64,000 nucleotides of DNA, from assembly GCA_965215895.1 (NCBI GenBank), contig CBDCEY010000007.1:496001-560000 (forward strand), given 5' to 3'. Positions 18,901-26,762 of the stretch are shown here, piece after piece. The position numbers and the translations under genes were made by a program. The number at the start of each line of letters is the position of its first letter. The stretch's first letter is position 1. Under the pieces are notes generated by a model that did not search any database, was not told where the DNA came from, and was given only the letters and a program-made list of their open reading frames with translations. Source of the DNA: JAJEEA01 sp965215895 (lineage in GTDB: Bacteria > Acidobacteriota > Vicinamibacteria > Vicinamibacterales > UBA8438).

Positions 18901-19982
18901 CGGGCTGGTCTGAACCACTGTCGGCGGTTGGCGCTCTCACCGGCCAGCACCACCAGCACGGCGGCGACAGCGGCGGCCAGCAACAGATCCGCGGCAGTGC
19001 GCAGGACCTGCGGGGCCTGGAGGGAGCGATAGGCGGCCGGCGACAAGAGGGACCACGCGAACAGGTCCGGCGAGCTCGCCAGCCACAACCCGCCCCCGCC
19101 GGCCACCGTCGCGGCCGCCGCAACCACCGCCGGCCGCAGGTGGCCCAGCCGGGCCCGTCCCGCCAGCGCGCGGCCCCCGGCGGCCAGCGTGGTGCCCGCC
19201 AGCACCACCAGGAAGAGGGCTGCGACGCGGCGTCGCCAGCGGGCGCGCACCCGGTCGATCTCGTCGAGACTGATCGAGACGCCCACGCGTGCCGATCCGT
19301 CCGTCCCCGCCGCATCGAATCGGTACACGCGGGGATCGCCGCCGCCGTCGTCGCCGGTGTGCAGGACGGCACGGCCCACCGAGGTCCGGGCAACGAATCC
19401 GCGATCGGGATCCGCGGTCGCGCGCGTGGAGGAGATGACCCGTTCGACGACGACCGTCCCGAGCCGGCGCGCCCGCGCGCCGGGCTCGAGGGTCGACTCG
19501 ACGATCGGTTCGACGTGGACGAGCCGGAGCCCCGCGGGCCCTACGTCGGCAAACCCGGTGGCGCCGGACTGGAGGCGTTCCGGACTCAGCTCGGCGGGAC
19601 GGCCGTGCCACGCGCGGGGGACCAGACGCGCGTCGTAGAGGGTGATCGCCAGGCCGGAGAACGGCTGGTCGCCATCCGTCGCCCGCAGGAGGTCGAAGAC
19701 GGTCCGGACCGCCGGTCGATCGCCGGTCAGACCATCCTGCACCTCGACGCGGCCGGCCAGCTCCCGGGCGACGCGGGTCAGGGCCCCATCCACCCGGGCG
19801 ACGTGGGTGTTGATCTCCCGGACCGCCCGCGCCGTCGCATCGGGGTCCGTTCCGATCAGCACCCGTTCCAGTGCGCCGCCGAGCAGAAGGACCGCGAGCG
19901 CCGCGATGCATCCGCCGGCGATCAGCCGAGAGCCGCCGGGAACGGAGGGCCCCGGGGTGTCTTGTCCTTGCGGCGATTCCAC
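15987..19982 (-). CDS. Very large NtrY-like sensor histidine kinase
   Basis: From a GTG at 19982 the product has 1331 residues; the frame runs on to 20270 but through repeat sequence, so the longer start was rejected. Layout: N-terminal helix and extracytoplasmic region, a multi-helix membrane block (about residues 235-600), a second sensory region (about 620-860), a further helix pair, HAMP (about 1010-1060), the HisKA motif AHEIKNPLTP with His near residue 1115, N box NIIENALHAM (about 1230) and G box DTGVGLEPDVLARIFEPYFS. No response regulator is adjacent. The signal sensed is unknown. Confidence 0.9.
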   Translation of the reverse strand: MESPQGQDTPGPSVPGGSRLIAGGCIAALAVLLLGGALERVLIGTDPDATARAVREINTHVARVDGALTRVARELAGRVEVQDGLTGDRPAVRTVFDLLRATDGDQPFSGLAITLYDARLVPRAWHGRPAELSPERLQSGATGFADVGPAGLRLVHVEPIVESTLEPGARARRLGTVVVERVISSTRATADPDRGFVARTSVGRAVLHTGDDGGGDPRVYRFDAAGTDGSARVGVSISLDEIDRVRARWRRRVAALFLVVLAGTTLAAGGRALAGRARLGHLRPAVVAAAATVAGGGGLWLASSPDLFAWSLLSPAAYRSLQAPQVLRTAADLLLAAAVAAVLVVLAGESANRRQWFRPARQSAVESGLRFLPPGTLLLMTALLGLHHRLLQDTVASASMDLFYTSLQPFDAARTSLQLALVLASASTVWATALLMGIALARWPVRPLLRRAGRLLLLILIPVGIASGAGWAPLAPSLLLCLLGSVLAFRGQRLMHWFRRTDPVTRLLATLCAILLPALPLYLSLVSLSDEARRNLVAARYAVRAAEHPQDLNRQLDLTLEEIDAELEARPARPAPAAVPDQTGTGIDAAFTIWSRTALAASRLTSAVEIFGADGDLQSRFALNIPDSVTASRWTATGCEWEVFGEVAPFGSEDRRMLHAERGFCDHAAGAAGVPAGGVVVHVAQVDYESLPFIASRSPYVEPMETGRGSPGPGAPGHEVELVIYGWGRQPAFLSNRSAWPIDDALFERIYASRSPFWTRLVKDSRRYEVFITNTRAGIYALGYPAHTAFDHLLHLSEMALLVLAAGGLVLLAVVLAALVFPRLRRRLPYREVRTRFALKLQIWFVGVATAPVVVVAILIQGYFADQLRADVEAGAVRAAAVARSVIEESVLIQSPDGQIIARFTDDILVRIGQVIGQDVNIFDGPHLVATSTRDLYASGVLPTRTPDVVYRAIALDQLPGFVGEDAAGALRYQLAAAPVRVGGREVILTVPLASRQQEIEGQIDELNRRVLGSALFFAAVVGFIGWVIARGIANPVKRLTRATSRVARGEFGPLVSDQQADRIEKQVAARSADELVILEADFNRMAVELDAQRHQLERTHRLEAWTEMARQVAHEIKNPLTPVQLSAEHLLRVHTDRGSPLTPVLQGCVESILKQVRILRQIASEFSSYASSPVAKRTPTDLAALVSEVVGPYGPGLEGRITLSADLPPDLPPLRLDPVLMQRAITNIIENALHAMPDEGALAISAARNASQVQLVIRDTGVGLEPDVLARIFEPYFSTRITGTGLGMAIAKRNVELNGGTIAVTSERGRGTTVTMTLPVTDAPAGHSAR

Positions 19983-20089
19983 GGTAAGCCAGCATACCGC
20001 AGCCGCCCGTGGTGAACGCCGCGTCGCACCGGGACCGGCGAGGGCGTCGCCAGGGTGCAGGCGCCCGCGGACATGTGCAACCGAGAAAA

Positions 20090-20148
20090 CGACGCAGTCA
20101 GGCCGGATGCATCGCCGGTCGAATGCAGCGGAGGCCTGTTGCCACCGG
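20090..20148 (+). repeat. Dispersed repeat, family B copy
   Basis: CGACGCAGTCAGGCCGGATG followed by CATCGCCGGTCGAATGCAGC and GGAGGCCTGTTGCC. It is nearly identical to 53382-53452. It lies between the BamB-like gene end and the kinase start, on the upstream side of the kinase gene. Confidence 0.75.
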
Positions 20149-20151
20149 CCG

Positions 20152-21429
20152 TCAGGCCGGCGGCGCGTTTGGCGCGGGAGAGGCGGTTTCCGGGTCGGGG
20201 GCATCGGGAGCCGCCGTCGCGGCCGGATCTTCCTCTTCGACCTCTTCGACCTCTTCGACCTCGCCGTCATCCTCCACGGCAGGGCGGAACTTCTCCCACA
20301 CGGTGGTGACGGCCGGATCGAGCCGTACGGGTCCGTCGGCCCGACCGACCGCCTGAAGCTCGCCCTCGTTGCTCACGAGGACGAGAAGCGGTCCGTCGCT
20401 CAGGGGGTCGGGAATCGTCAGGGGGGCGAACGCCAGCTCCGAGGAGGCCTGCAGGCGATGGTAGACCGCGCCGTCGGTCGGGCCGTAGAGATTGAGCTCC
20501 GGGCTCAGCCCGCCCTGGACGATCAAGTCTTCCGCGAGACGGGGGCCGGCCGTGGGTCGGACGGGAAGCAGCTCGCGCCACCGTTGCCCGCCATGCGAGC
20601 GGTCGAGCGCCCACAGGGTATTGTCCAGCGAAGAGAAGTACACGTGCTCGTCGTCGGCGGCGGGGAGGCCGACGATGTCGCCTCCCGTGCGCCATCGCCA
20701 CCGGAGCGCTCCGTCACGCCGGGACAGGCGGTAGAAGTGATTGTCGGTGGAGCCGACGAACAGATCGCCGGCCAGGAGGATCTCCTGTGGTTGGCCGCCC
20801 AGCGATCGCTCCCAGAGCACCTCACCGGTCAGAAGGTCCAGGGCGGCAATGCCGCCGCTGTGGAGGGACAGGTACAAACGATCGCCGGCGAGGGTCGGGC
20901 GGGCCCTGACGCCGCCGTCGAAGGCCCGCCGCCAGACGATCCCGCCCGTCCCGGCGTGCATGGCGAGCAGCGGGCCGGTCTCGAGCGCGGCGATCAACCA
21001 CCCGGCATTCCACAACAGCGGCGCGGAAACGGGCGCCTCGAGCACGGATGACCACCGGACGGCGCCCGACTCGGCGTCGAGGGCCAGCAGACCCTCGGGA
21101 GTGGCCGCATGGAAGAGCCCGCCGCCGGCGGCGGGCGGGCCGACGACCGTCTGCTCGACCTGCCACAGCTCCGATCCGTCGACGAGGCTGAAGGCCACGA
21201 CCCGGCCGTCGAAGAGCGTGGCGAAGAGCCGCTCCCGGGATGTGACCGGGGCCTCGGACGCGGGCGCGGGCAGGGTGGCGGTCCATCGCGTGGCGACCGG
21301 CAGCAACGCGGAAGGCGTCGGCGGCGCGGCGGGCACGGACGTCCGCGGCTGCGCGGACGCGGCCGCCGCCCCGGGCAGCAGGGAAGCCGTGAGGATGGCC
21401 GCCGAGGCGCATTTGATAGAGGTCTTCAT
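20152..21429 (-). CDS. Secreted PQQ-type beta-propeller protein (BamB-like)
   Basis: 425 residues from the ATG at 21429 (MKTSIKCASAAILTASLLPG..., signal peptide). Repeated blades have the PQQ/BamB pattern (FDGRVVAFSLVDGSELWQ, GLLALDAESGAVRW, GGIAALDLLTGEVLWERSL, NTLWALDRSHGGQRW). BamB is a beta-barrel assembly lipoprotein, but no lipobox Cys is evident, so this assignment is only by fold. The C-terminus is very acidic (EEVEEVEEEDP), coded by a nine-base tandem repeat near 20235-20265. It is divergent from guaA. Confidence 0.82.
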   Translation of the reverse strand: MKTSIKCASAAILTASLLPGAAAASAQPRTSVPAAPPTPSALLPVATRWTATLPAPASEAPVTSRERLFATLFDGRVVAFSLVDGSELWQVEQTVVGPPAAGGGLFHAATPEGLLALDAESGAVRWSSVLEAPVSAPLLWNAGWLIAALETGPLLAMHAGTGGIVWRRAFDGGVRARPTLAGDRLYLSLHSGGIAALDLLTGEVLWERSLGGQPQEILLAGDLFVGSTDNHFYRLSRRDGALRWRWRTGGDIVGLPAADDEHVYFSSLDNTLWALDRSHGGQRWRELLPVRPTAGPRLAEDLIVQGGLSPELNLYGPTDGAVYHRLQASSELAFAPLTIPDPLSDGPLLVLVSNEGELQAVGRADGPVRLDPAVTTVWEKFRPAVEDDGEVEEVEEVEEEDPAATAAPDAPDPETASPAPNAPPA

Positions 21430-21474
21430 CGGGGGACTACAAGATATGGTGGTGTACCGGTGGACATATGTCAT

Positions 21475-21480
21475 TATAAT
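21475..21480 (+). promoter_or_regulatory. Possible -10 element upstream of guaA
   Basis: TATAAT lies in an unusually A/T-rich stretch of the divergent bamB-like/guaA gap, about 97 bp before the guaA GTG. No good -35 box is seen at 16-18 bp, and the sequence is palindromic (ATTATAAT), so it could serve either direction. Confidence 0.35.
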
Positions 21481-21576
21481 AGGCGTCGATTGGCCGGGGT
21501 TCCGTGCCCTTCCGGCGTCCGATGGATTCGACGCCGGTTCATTCAGCAACACGTCCCGCATCATCCGGTCGCCCGC

Positions 21577-23115
21577 GTGTCCCATCAGACGCTTCTCGTG
21601 CTCGACTTCGGCTCGCAGTACACCCAGTTGATCGCCCGTCGACTGCGAGAGCTCAATCTCTATACCGAGATCGTCCCGTTCCATACGCCGGTCGACGAGC
21701 TGGCCGCCCGCCGGCCCGCCGGGTTGATTCTGTCCGGGGGGCCCGCGAACGTCCGCGAGCCCGGGGCGCCGCGGTGCCCGCCCGGCGTCCTCGGCCTCGG
21801 GGTGCCCGTGCTCGGGATCTGCTACGGCATGCAGTTGATGACCGACATGCTGGGCGGCGAGGTCGAGCCGGCTCCCGAACGCGAGTTCGGCCACGCCACC
21901 GTCAGGGTCGAGCCGGACAGCCCCCTGTTCGGTGCGCTTCCGAGCGACATCGGCGTGTGGGCCAGCCACGGGGACCGGATCGTGCGCATCCCGGACGGCT
22001 TTCGGGTCGTGGCGACGAGTGCGAACGCGCCGGTGGCGGCCATGGAAGATCCGGCCCGCCGCTTCTACGCGCTGCTCTTCCATCCCGAGGTGGCCCATAC
22101 CGAACGGGGCGTCGACATCCTGCGGAACTTCGCCGCCACGGTATGCGGCTGCGCCGGCGACTGGACCATGGCTTCGTTTCTCGAGGAGGCCACCGGCCGC
22201 ATTCGGGAGCGGGTGGGTGACGGGCGCGTCGTCTGCGGATTGAGCGGCGGAGTGGATTCCACGGTGGCTGCGCTGCTGATCCACCGGGCCATCGGCGATC
22301 GCCTGACCTGCATCTTCGTCGACAACGGCCTGTTGCGGCTGAACGAGGCGGAGCAGATCCGGAGCCGGTTCGCAGGCCGGCTCGGGCTGAACATCGTCTT
22401 CGAAGATGCGGGCGAACGGTTTCTCGCCGCCCTCGACGGCCTCACCGACCCCGAGCAGAAACGGAAGACCATCGGCGGGACGTTCATCGACGTCTTCGAC
22501 GACGTGGCGCGCCGGCTCGGGCACTTCGATTTTCTCGCGCAGGGCACGCTCTATCCGGATGTGATCGAGAGCGTGTCGGTGGTCGGCCCGGCCGCGCCGA
22601 TCAAGAGTCACCACAACGTCGGGGGCCTGCCCGAGCGCATGCGGTTCGCCCTGGTGGAGCCGCTCCGCCTGCTGTTCAAGGATGAGGTCAGACGGCTGGG
22701 CGAGACGATGAGCCTGGACGAGTCGTTCGTGTGGCGCCAGCCCTTTCCGGGTCCGGGGCTCGCGGTCAGGATTCTCGGGGCGGTCACCCCCCCGCGCCTC
22801 GCGATTCTCCGCGCCGCCGACGCCATCGTGACCGAGGAGATCCGGCGCGCCGGCTGGTACCGGCGGCTGTGGCAGTCGTTCGCAGTGCTGCTGCCCGTTC
22901 GGAGCGTCGGGGTCATGGGCGATGAACGCACCTACGAGCACGTCCTCGCGATCCGGGCGGTCGAGAGCCGGGACGGCATGACCGCCGACTGGGCCCGGTT
23001 GCCGGACGAGCTGCTGGCCACCGTCTCGTCGCGCATCGTGAACGAGGTGCGGGGAGTCAACCGGGTGGTCTACGACATCAGCAGCAAGCCGCCGTCGACG
23101 ATCGAATGGGAGTGA
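21577..23115 (+). CDS. guaA: GMP synthase (glutamine-hydrolysing)
   Basis: Converts XMP to GMP with ATP and glutamine. The GTG at 21577 gives 512 residues, the family length; the open frame continues upstream to 21109, antisense to the divergent gene, and was not used. The class I amidotransferase has GICYGMQLM with the catalytic Cys (about residue 82) and HPEVAHTERG. The ATP-pyrophosphatase loop is GLSGGVDST (about residue 220), and the C-terminal dimerisation domain ends PPSTIEWE. Confidence 0.96.
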   Translation: MSHQTLLVLDFGSQYTQLIARRLRELNLYTEIVPFHTPVDELAARRPAGLILSGGPANVREPGAPRCPPGVLGLGVPVLGICYGMQLMTDMLGGEVEPAPEREFGHATVRVEPDSPLFGALPSDIGVWASHGDRIVRIPDGFRVVATSANAPVAAMEDPARRFYALLFHPEVAHTERGVDILRNFAATVCGCAGDWTMASFLEEATGRIRERVGDGRVVCGLSGGVDSTVAALLIHRAIGDRLTCIFVDNGLLRLNEAEQIRSRFAGRLGLNIVFEDAGERFLAALDGLTDPEQKRKTIGGTFIDVFDDVARRLGHFDFLAQGTLYPDVIESVSVVGPAAPIKSHHNVGGLPERMRFALVEPLRLLFKDEVRRLGETMSLDESFVWRQPFPGPGLAVRILGAVTPPRLAILRAADAIVTEEIRRAGWYRRLWQSFAVLLPVRSVGVMGDERTYEHVLAIRAVESRDGMTADWARLPDELLATVSSRIVNEVRGVNRVVYDISSKPPSTIEWE

Positions 23116-23135
23116 GGCCGCGGCCTCGTCCGGAG

Positions 23136-23194
23136 CAACGCCGCGTTGCCCGGAAGCCGGCGAATGCAGCGGGGCCTTCTGCCGTGGGCTCCCG
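23136..23194 (+). repeat. Dispersed repeat, family B copy (diverged)
   Basis: GCCGGCGAATGCAGCGGGGC followed by CTTCTGCCGTGGGCTCC aligns with 53382-53452, but the GATGCATCG core is lost. It lies between guaA and dnaE. Confidence 0.55.
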
Positions 23195-23266
23195 GCCCGG
23201 TGAAGAAGTGGAGTCCGTCGGGCCGGCGGTCGGTTCAGGAACGACACGCGAATAGAGCGGTAGCCC

Positions 23267-26200
23267 ATGACCGAATTCGTCCATCTGCACCTGCATACGG
23301 AGTACTCGTTGCTCGACGGCGCCTGCCGCATCGGGGAGCTGCTCGACCATGCCCGGGACGCCGGTGCGCCGGCCCTGGCCGTCACCGAGCACGGCAACAT
23401 GTTCTCGAGCGTCATATTCCATGACGAGGCCCGGAAACGGGGCGTCAAGCCGATTCTCGGCTGCGAGGTGTACGTCGCGCCGGGCAGCCGTCACGCGAGA
23501 AGCGGCACGCCCGGGGAAACCAACAACCACCTGGTGCTGCTGGCCGAGAACCTCACCGGCTACCACAACCTCATCAAGCTGGTGTCGGCGGGGTATACCG
23601 AGGGGTTCTACTACAAGCCGCGGATCGACAAGGAGCTGCTGTCTCAGCACGCGGCCGGACTCATCGGTCTCAGCAGTTGCCTGAAGGGGGAGGTGGCGAC
23701 GGGACTCCGCACCGAGCAGCCGGACCGGGCCCGCAAGGCCGCCGCGACCTTCCGGGACATCCTCGGGCCGGGCAACTTTTTCCTGGAGATGCAGTACCAG
23801 GGCATCGACGAGCAGCGCGTCGTGAACACCGGGCTGTTGCCGATGGCCAGCGACCTCGACCTGCCCCTCGTCTGCACCAACGACGTGCACTACCTCCGGC
23901 AGGAGGATCGCCGTCCTCATGACGTCCTGCTGTGCATCGGCACCGGCAAGAACGTCAGCGACGAGCAGCGTCTGCGCTACCACGGGGACCAGTTCTACCT
24001 GAAGACCGGAGACGAGATGCGGGCGGTGTTCGGCGACTATCCGACCGCGCTGTCGAACACCGTGGCCATCGCCGAACGATGCGACGTGGAGCTCGCGGCC
24101 GACGAGAACCACCTGCCGAACTTCGACGTTCCGGAACCTTTCACGCTCGACGGCTACTTCGAGCACGTGACCCGCGAAGGGTTCGGGCGCCGCCTCGAGA
24201 CGCTGCGGCGGCGGGCCGACGCGGGAGCCCTGAAACACCCCATCGCCGACTACGAGACCCGGTTGGCGTACGAGATGGAAGTCATCATCAAGATGCGCTA
24301 TCCGGGGTACTTCCTCATCGTCTGGGACTTCATCCGCTATGCCCGCGAGCACGGCATCCCGGTGGGTCCCGGCCGGGGGTCCGCGGCGGGCAGCCTCGTC
24401 GCCTGGTGCCTGCAGATCACCGACGTCGATCCGATGCAGTTCGATCTGATTTTCGAACGCTTCCTCAACCCGGAACGCGTCTCGCTGCCGGATATCGACA
24501 TCGACTTCTGCGAGCGCCGGCGCGGCGAGGTCATCGAGTACGTCACCCGCAAGTACGGGCGCGACAACGTGGCCCAGATCATCACCTTCGGCACGATGAA
24601 GGCTCGTGCCGTCGTGCGGGACGTCGGCCGGACGATGGGCATGTCGTACGCCGACGTCGACCGGGTCGCCAAGCTGATTCCGCCCACTCTCAAGATGACG
24701 CTGGAGAAGGCGTTGGAAGAGAACCCGGATCTCAAGACCCTGGAACAGCGGGATCCGCAGGTGAAGGAGCTGCTGTCGGTGGCGCAGCGCCTCGAGGGCA
24801 TCACCCGGCACGCCTCGGTGCATGCCGCCGGCGTGGTCATCACGCCCCGACCCGTCACCGAGTTCGCGCCGATCTACAAGAGCCAGAAGGACGAGATCAC
24901 CACCCAGTGGGCCATGAAGCAGGTCGAGCGGATGGGCCTGCTCAAGATGGACTTCCTCGGGTTGAGCACCCTGACCCTGCTTCACGACGCGGTCGATCAC
25001 ATTCGCGAGACGACCGGCGAGTCCATCGCCCTGGACCGCCTGCCGATGGACGACGCGAAGACCTATCAGCTCTTCTGCGAAGGGCAGACGCTGGGCATCT
25101 TCCAGTTCGAGAGCTCGGGCATGCGCGACACGCTGCGGAAGGCCAAGCCCCAGCGGTTCGACGACCTGATCGCGCTCAATGCGCTCTATCGGCCCGGCCC
25201 GCTCCAGGGCGGCGTCATCGAGCGCTTCATCAACCGCAAGCACGGCCGGGAGGCGATCGAGTACGACTCGCCGGCCCTCGAGCCGATCCTGCGGGACACC
25301 TACGGGGTCATCGCCTACCAGGAACAGGTGATGCGGATCGCGAGCGACCTCGCCGGGTTCACCATGGGCGACGCCGACCTCCTGCGCAAGGCGATGGGCA
25401 AGAAGGACGCGGCGGTCATGCAGGGGCAGCGCCAGCAGTTCATCGAGGGCGCGGTGGCGCGGCAGGTGCCCGAGGAGCAGGCCGTCACCATCTTCAACTT
25501 CATCGAGTTCTTCGCGGGATACGGCTTCAACAAGTCCCATTCGACCACCTACGCCCTGCTCGCGTATCAGACCGCCTATCTCAAGGCCAACTATCCCCGG
25601 CACTTCATGGCCTCGCTGATGACGATAGAGGCCCAGAACACCGACAAGCTCGCGGTATACCTGGGCGAGTGCCGCGACATGGGCATCCCGGTGCTCGCAC
25701 CCGATCTCAACGCGAGCGCGATGGGCTTCCGGGTCACCCCCGACGGCGTCCGCTTCGGCCTCACCGCGGTCAAGAACGTCGGAGAGGGCGCCATTGCCTC
25801 CATCCTTGCCTGCCGGGGGGAACACGGTCGCATCGAGTCGCTCTTCAGGCTGTGCGAGGACGTCGACCTGCGCCTGGTCAACAAGCGGGTGTTCGAGAGT
25901 CTCATCAAGGCGGGCGCATGCGACTCCGTCCTCCCGTCCGGGGAACGGGGCCACCCCGACCGCCGGGCGCAGTTGCTGTCGGTGGTGGATCGGGCGCTGG
26001 AGCACGGGGGGCGCGTGCAACGGGACCGGGAGCGCGGACAGGCGCAACTGTTCGATGCGATCGACGTTCCGGAAGGTGCGATCGGCGACGCGAAGCTCCC
26101 CGACGTCACGCCCTGGACCCCCTCGGAGCAGCTCGCCTGCGAGAAGGAATCGCTGGGGCTCTACCTGAGCGGCCACCCCATCGACGGCTATCGCGATCAG

Positions 26201-26752
26201 CTCGAAGCGGCCGGCGCGCGGACCGTGGACGCGCCGGCAGGGGTCGATTCCACGGTGTCCGTGGGGGGCATCATCAGCGGATACCGTCCCCGCAAGACCC
26301 GCCAGGGAGCTCCGATGGCCGTCTTCGCGCTCGAGGATCGGACCGGGAGCATCGAGGTCGTCGTCTTTCCCAAGACCTACGAGCGTTGCGGCGCGGTCCT
26401 CGCCCCGGATCGGCTCGTCGTGGTGTCGGGTCGTCTCGACCGGGACGAGGAGGTTCCGCGGCTGATGGCCGAGGACGTGCGGCCGATCGAGAGCCTGAGC
26501 GGATCGGTGGGACGCACGCTGTCGATACACCTGACCGCCAATCGGCACGGTCGCGAGACGTTGCAGGCGTTGGCCGACCTGTTCCGCATGCACCGCGGAC
26601 CGAGCTGGATCCGTCTGCGTCTCGACCTGCCCGAGAGCACCCCGCCGTTGCGGGTCGAGGCGAGACTGACGGAAGCCCGCATCCGTCCATCGCAGCAGCT
26701 TGCCTTCGCGGCCGAACAGATCTGCGGAAAGGGAACCGTGGCATGGACGTGA
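23267..26752 (+). CDS. dnaE: DNA polymerase III alpha subunit
   Basis: Replicative polymerase of 1161 residues, normal DnaE1 length. The N-terminal PHP domain starts FVHLHLHTEYSLLDGACRI. The palm has GPGRGSAAGSLVAWCL (about residue 366) and the catalytic Asp pair in PDIDIDFCERRR (about 409). The HhH and OB-fold regions follow, the latter around VSVGGIISGYRPRKTRQG. recJ starts 10 bp downstream. Confidence 0.97.
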   Translation: MTEFVHLHLHTEYSLLDGACRIGELLDHARDAGAPALAVTEHGNMFSSVIFHDEARKRGVKPILGCEVYVAPGSRHARSGTPGETNNHLVLLAENLTGYHNLIKLVSAGYTEGFYYKPRIDKELLSQHAAGLIGLSSCLKGEVATGLRTEQPDRARKAAATFRDILGPGNFFLEMQYQGIDEQRVVNTGLLPMASDLDLPLVCTNDVHYLRQEDRRPHDVLLCIGTGKNVSDEQRLRYHGDQFYLKTGDEMRAVFGDYPTALSNTVAIAERCDVELAADENHLPNFDVPEPFTLDGYFEHVTREGFGRRLETLRRRADAGALKHPIADYETRLAYEMEVIIKMRYPGYFLIVWDFIRYAREHGIPVGPGRGSAAGSLVAWCLQITDVDPMQFDLIFERFLNPERVSLPDIDIDFCERRRGEVIEYVTRKYGRDNVAQIITFGTMKARAVVRDVGRTMGMSYADVDRVAKLIPPTLKMTLEKALEENPDLKTLEQRDPQVKELLSVAQRLEGITRHASVHAAGVVITPRPVTEFAPIYKSQKDEITTQWAMKQVERMGLLKMDFLGLSTLTLLHDAVDHIRETTGESIALDRLPMDDAKTYQLFCEGQTLGIFQFESSGMRDTLRKAKPQRFDDLIALNALYRPGPLQGGVIERFINRKHGREAIEYDSPALEPILRDTYGVIAYQEQVMRIASDLAGFTMGDADLLRKAMGKKDAAVMQGQRQQFIEGAVARQVPEEQAVTIFNFIEFFAGYGFNKSHSTTYALLAYQTAYLKANYPRHFMASLMTIEAQNTDKLAVYLGECRDMGIPVLAPDLNASAMGFRVTPDGVRFGLTAVKNVGEGAIASILACRGEHGRIESLFRLCEDVDLRLVNKRVFESLIKAGACDSVLPSGERGHPDRRAQLLSVVDRALEHGGRVQRDRERGQAQLFDAIDVPEGAIGDAKLPDVTPWTPSEQLACEKESLGLYLSGHPIDGYRDQLEAAGARTVDAPAGVDSTVSVGGIISGYRPRKTRQGAPMAVFALEDRTGSIEVVVFPKTYERCGAVLAPDRLVVVSGRLDRDEEVPRLMAEDVRPIESLSGSVGRTLSIHLTANRHGRETLQALADLFRMHRGPSWIRLRLDLPESTPPLRVEARLTEARIRPSQQLAFAAEQICGKGTVAWT

Positions 26753-26762
26753 GCCTGCCGGC

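Noticed and set aside
16806..20015. Plus-strand frame of 1069 codons opposite the sensor kinase
   Set aside because: Composition is Gly/Arg/Gln-rich low complexity and it lies fully antisense to a kinase with all catalytic motifs.
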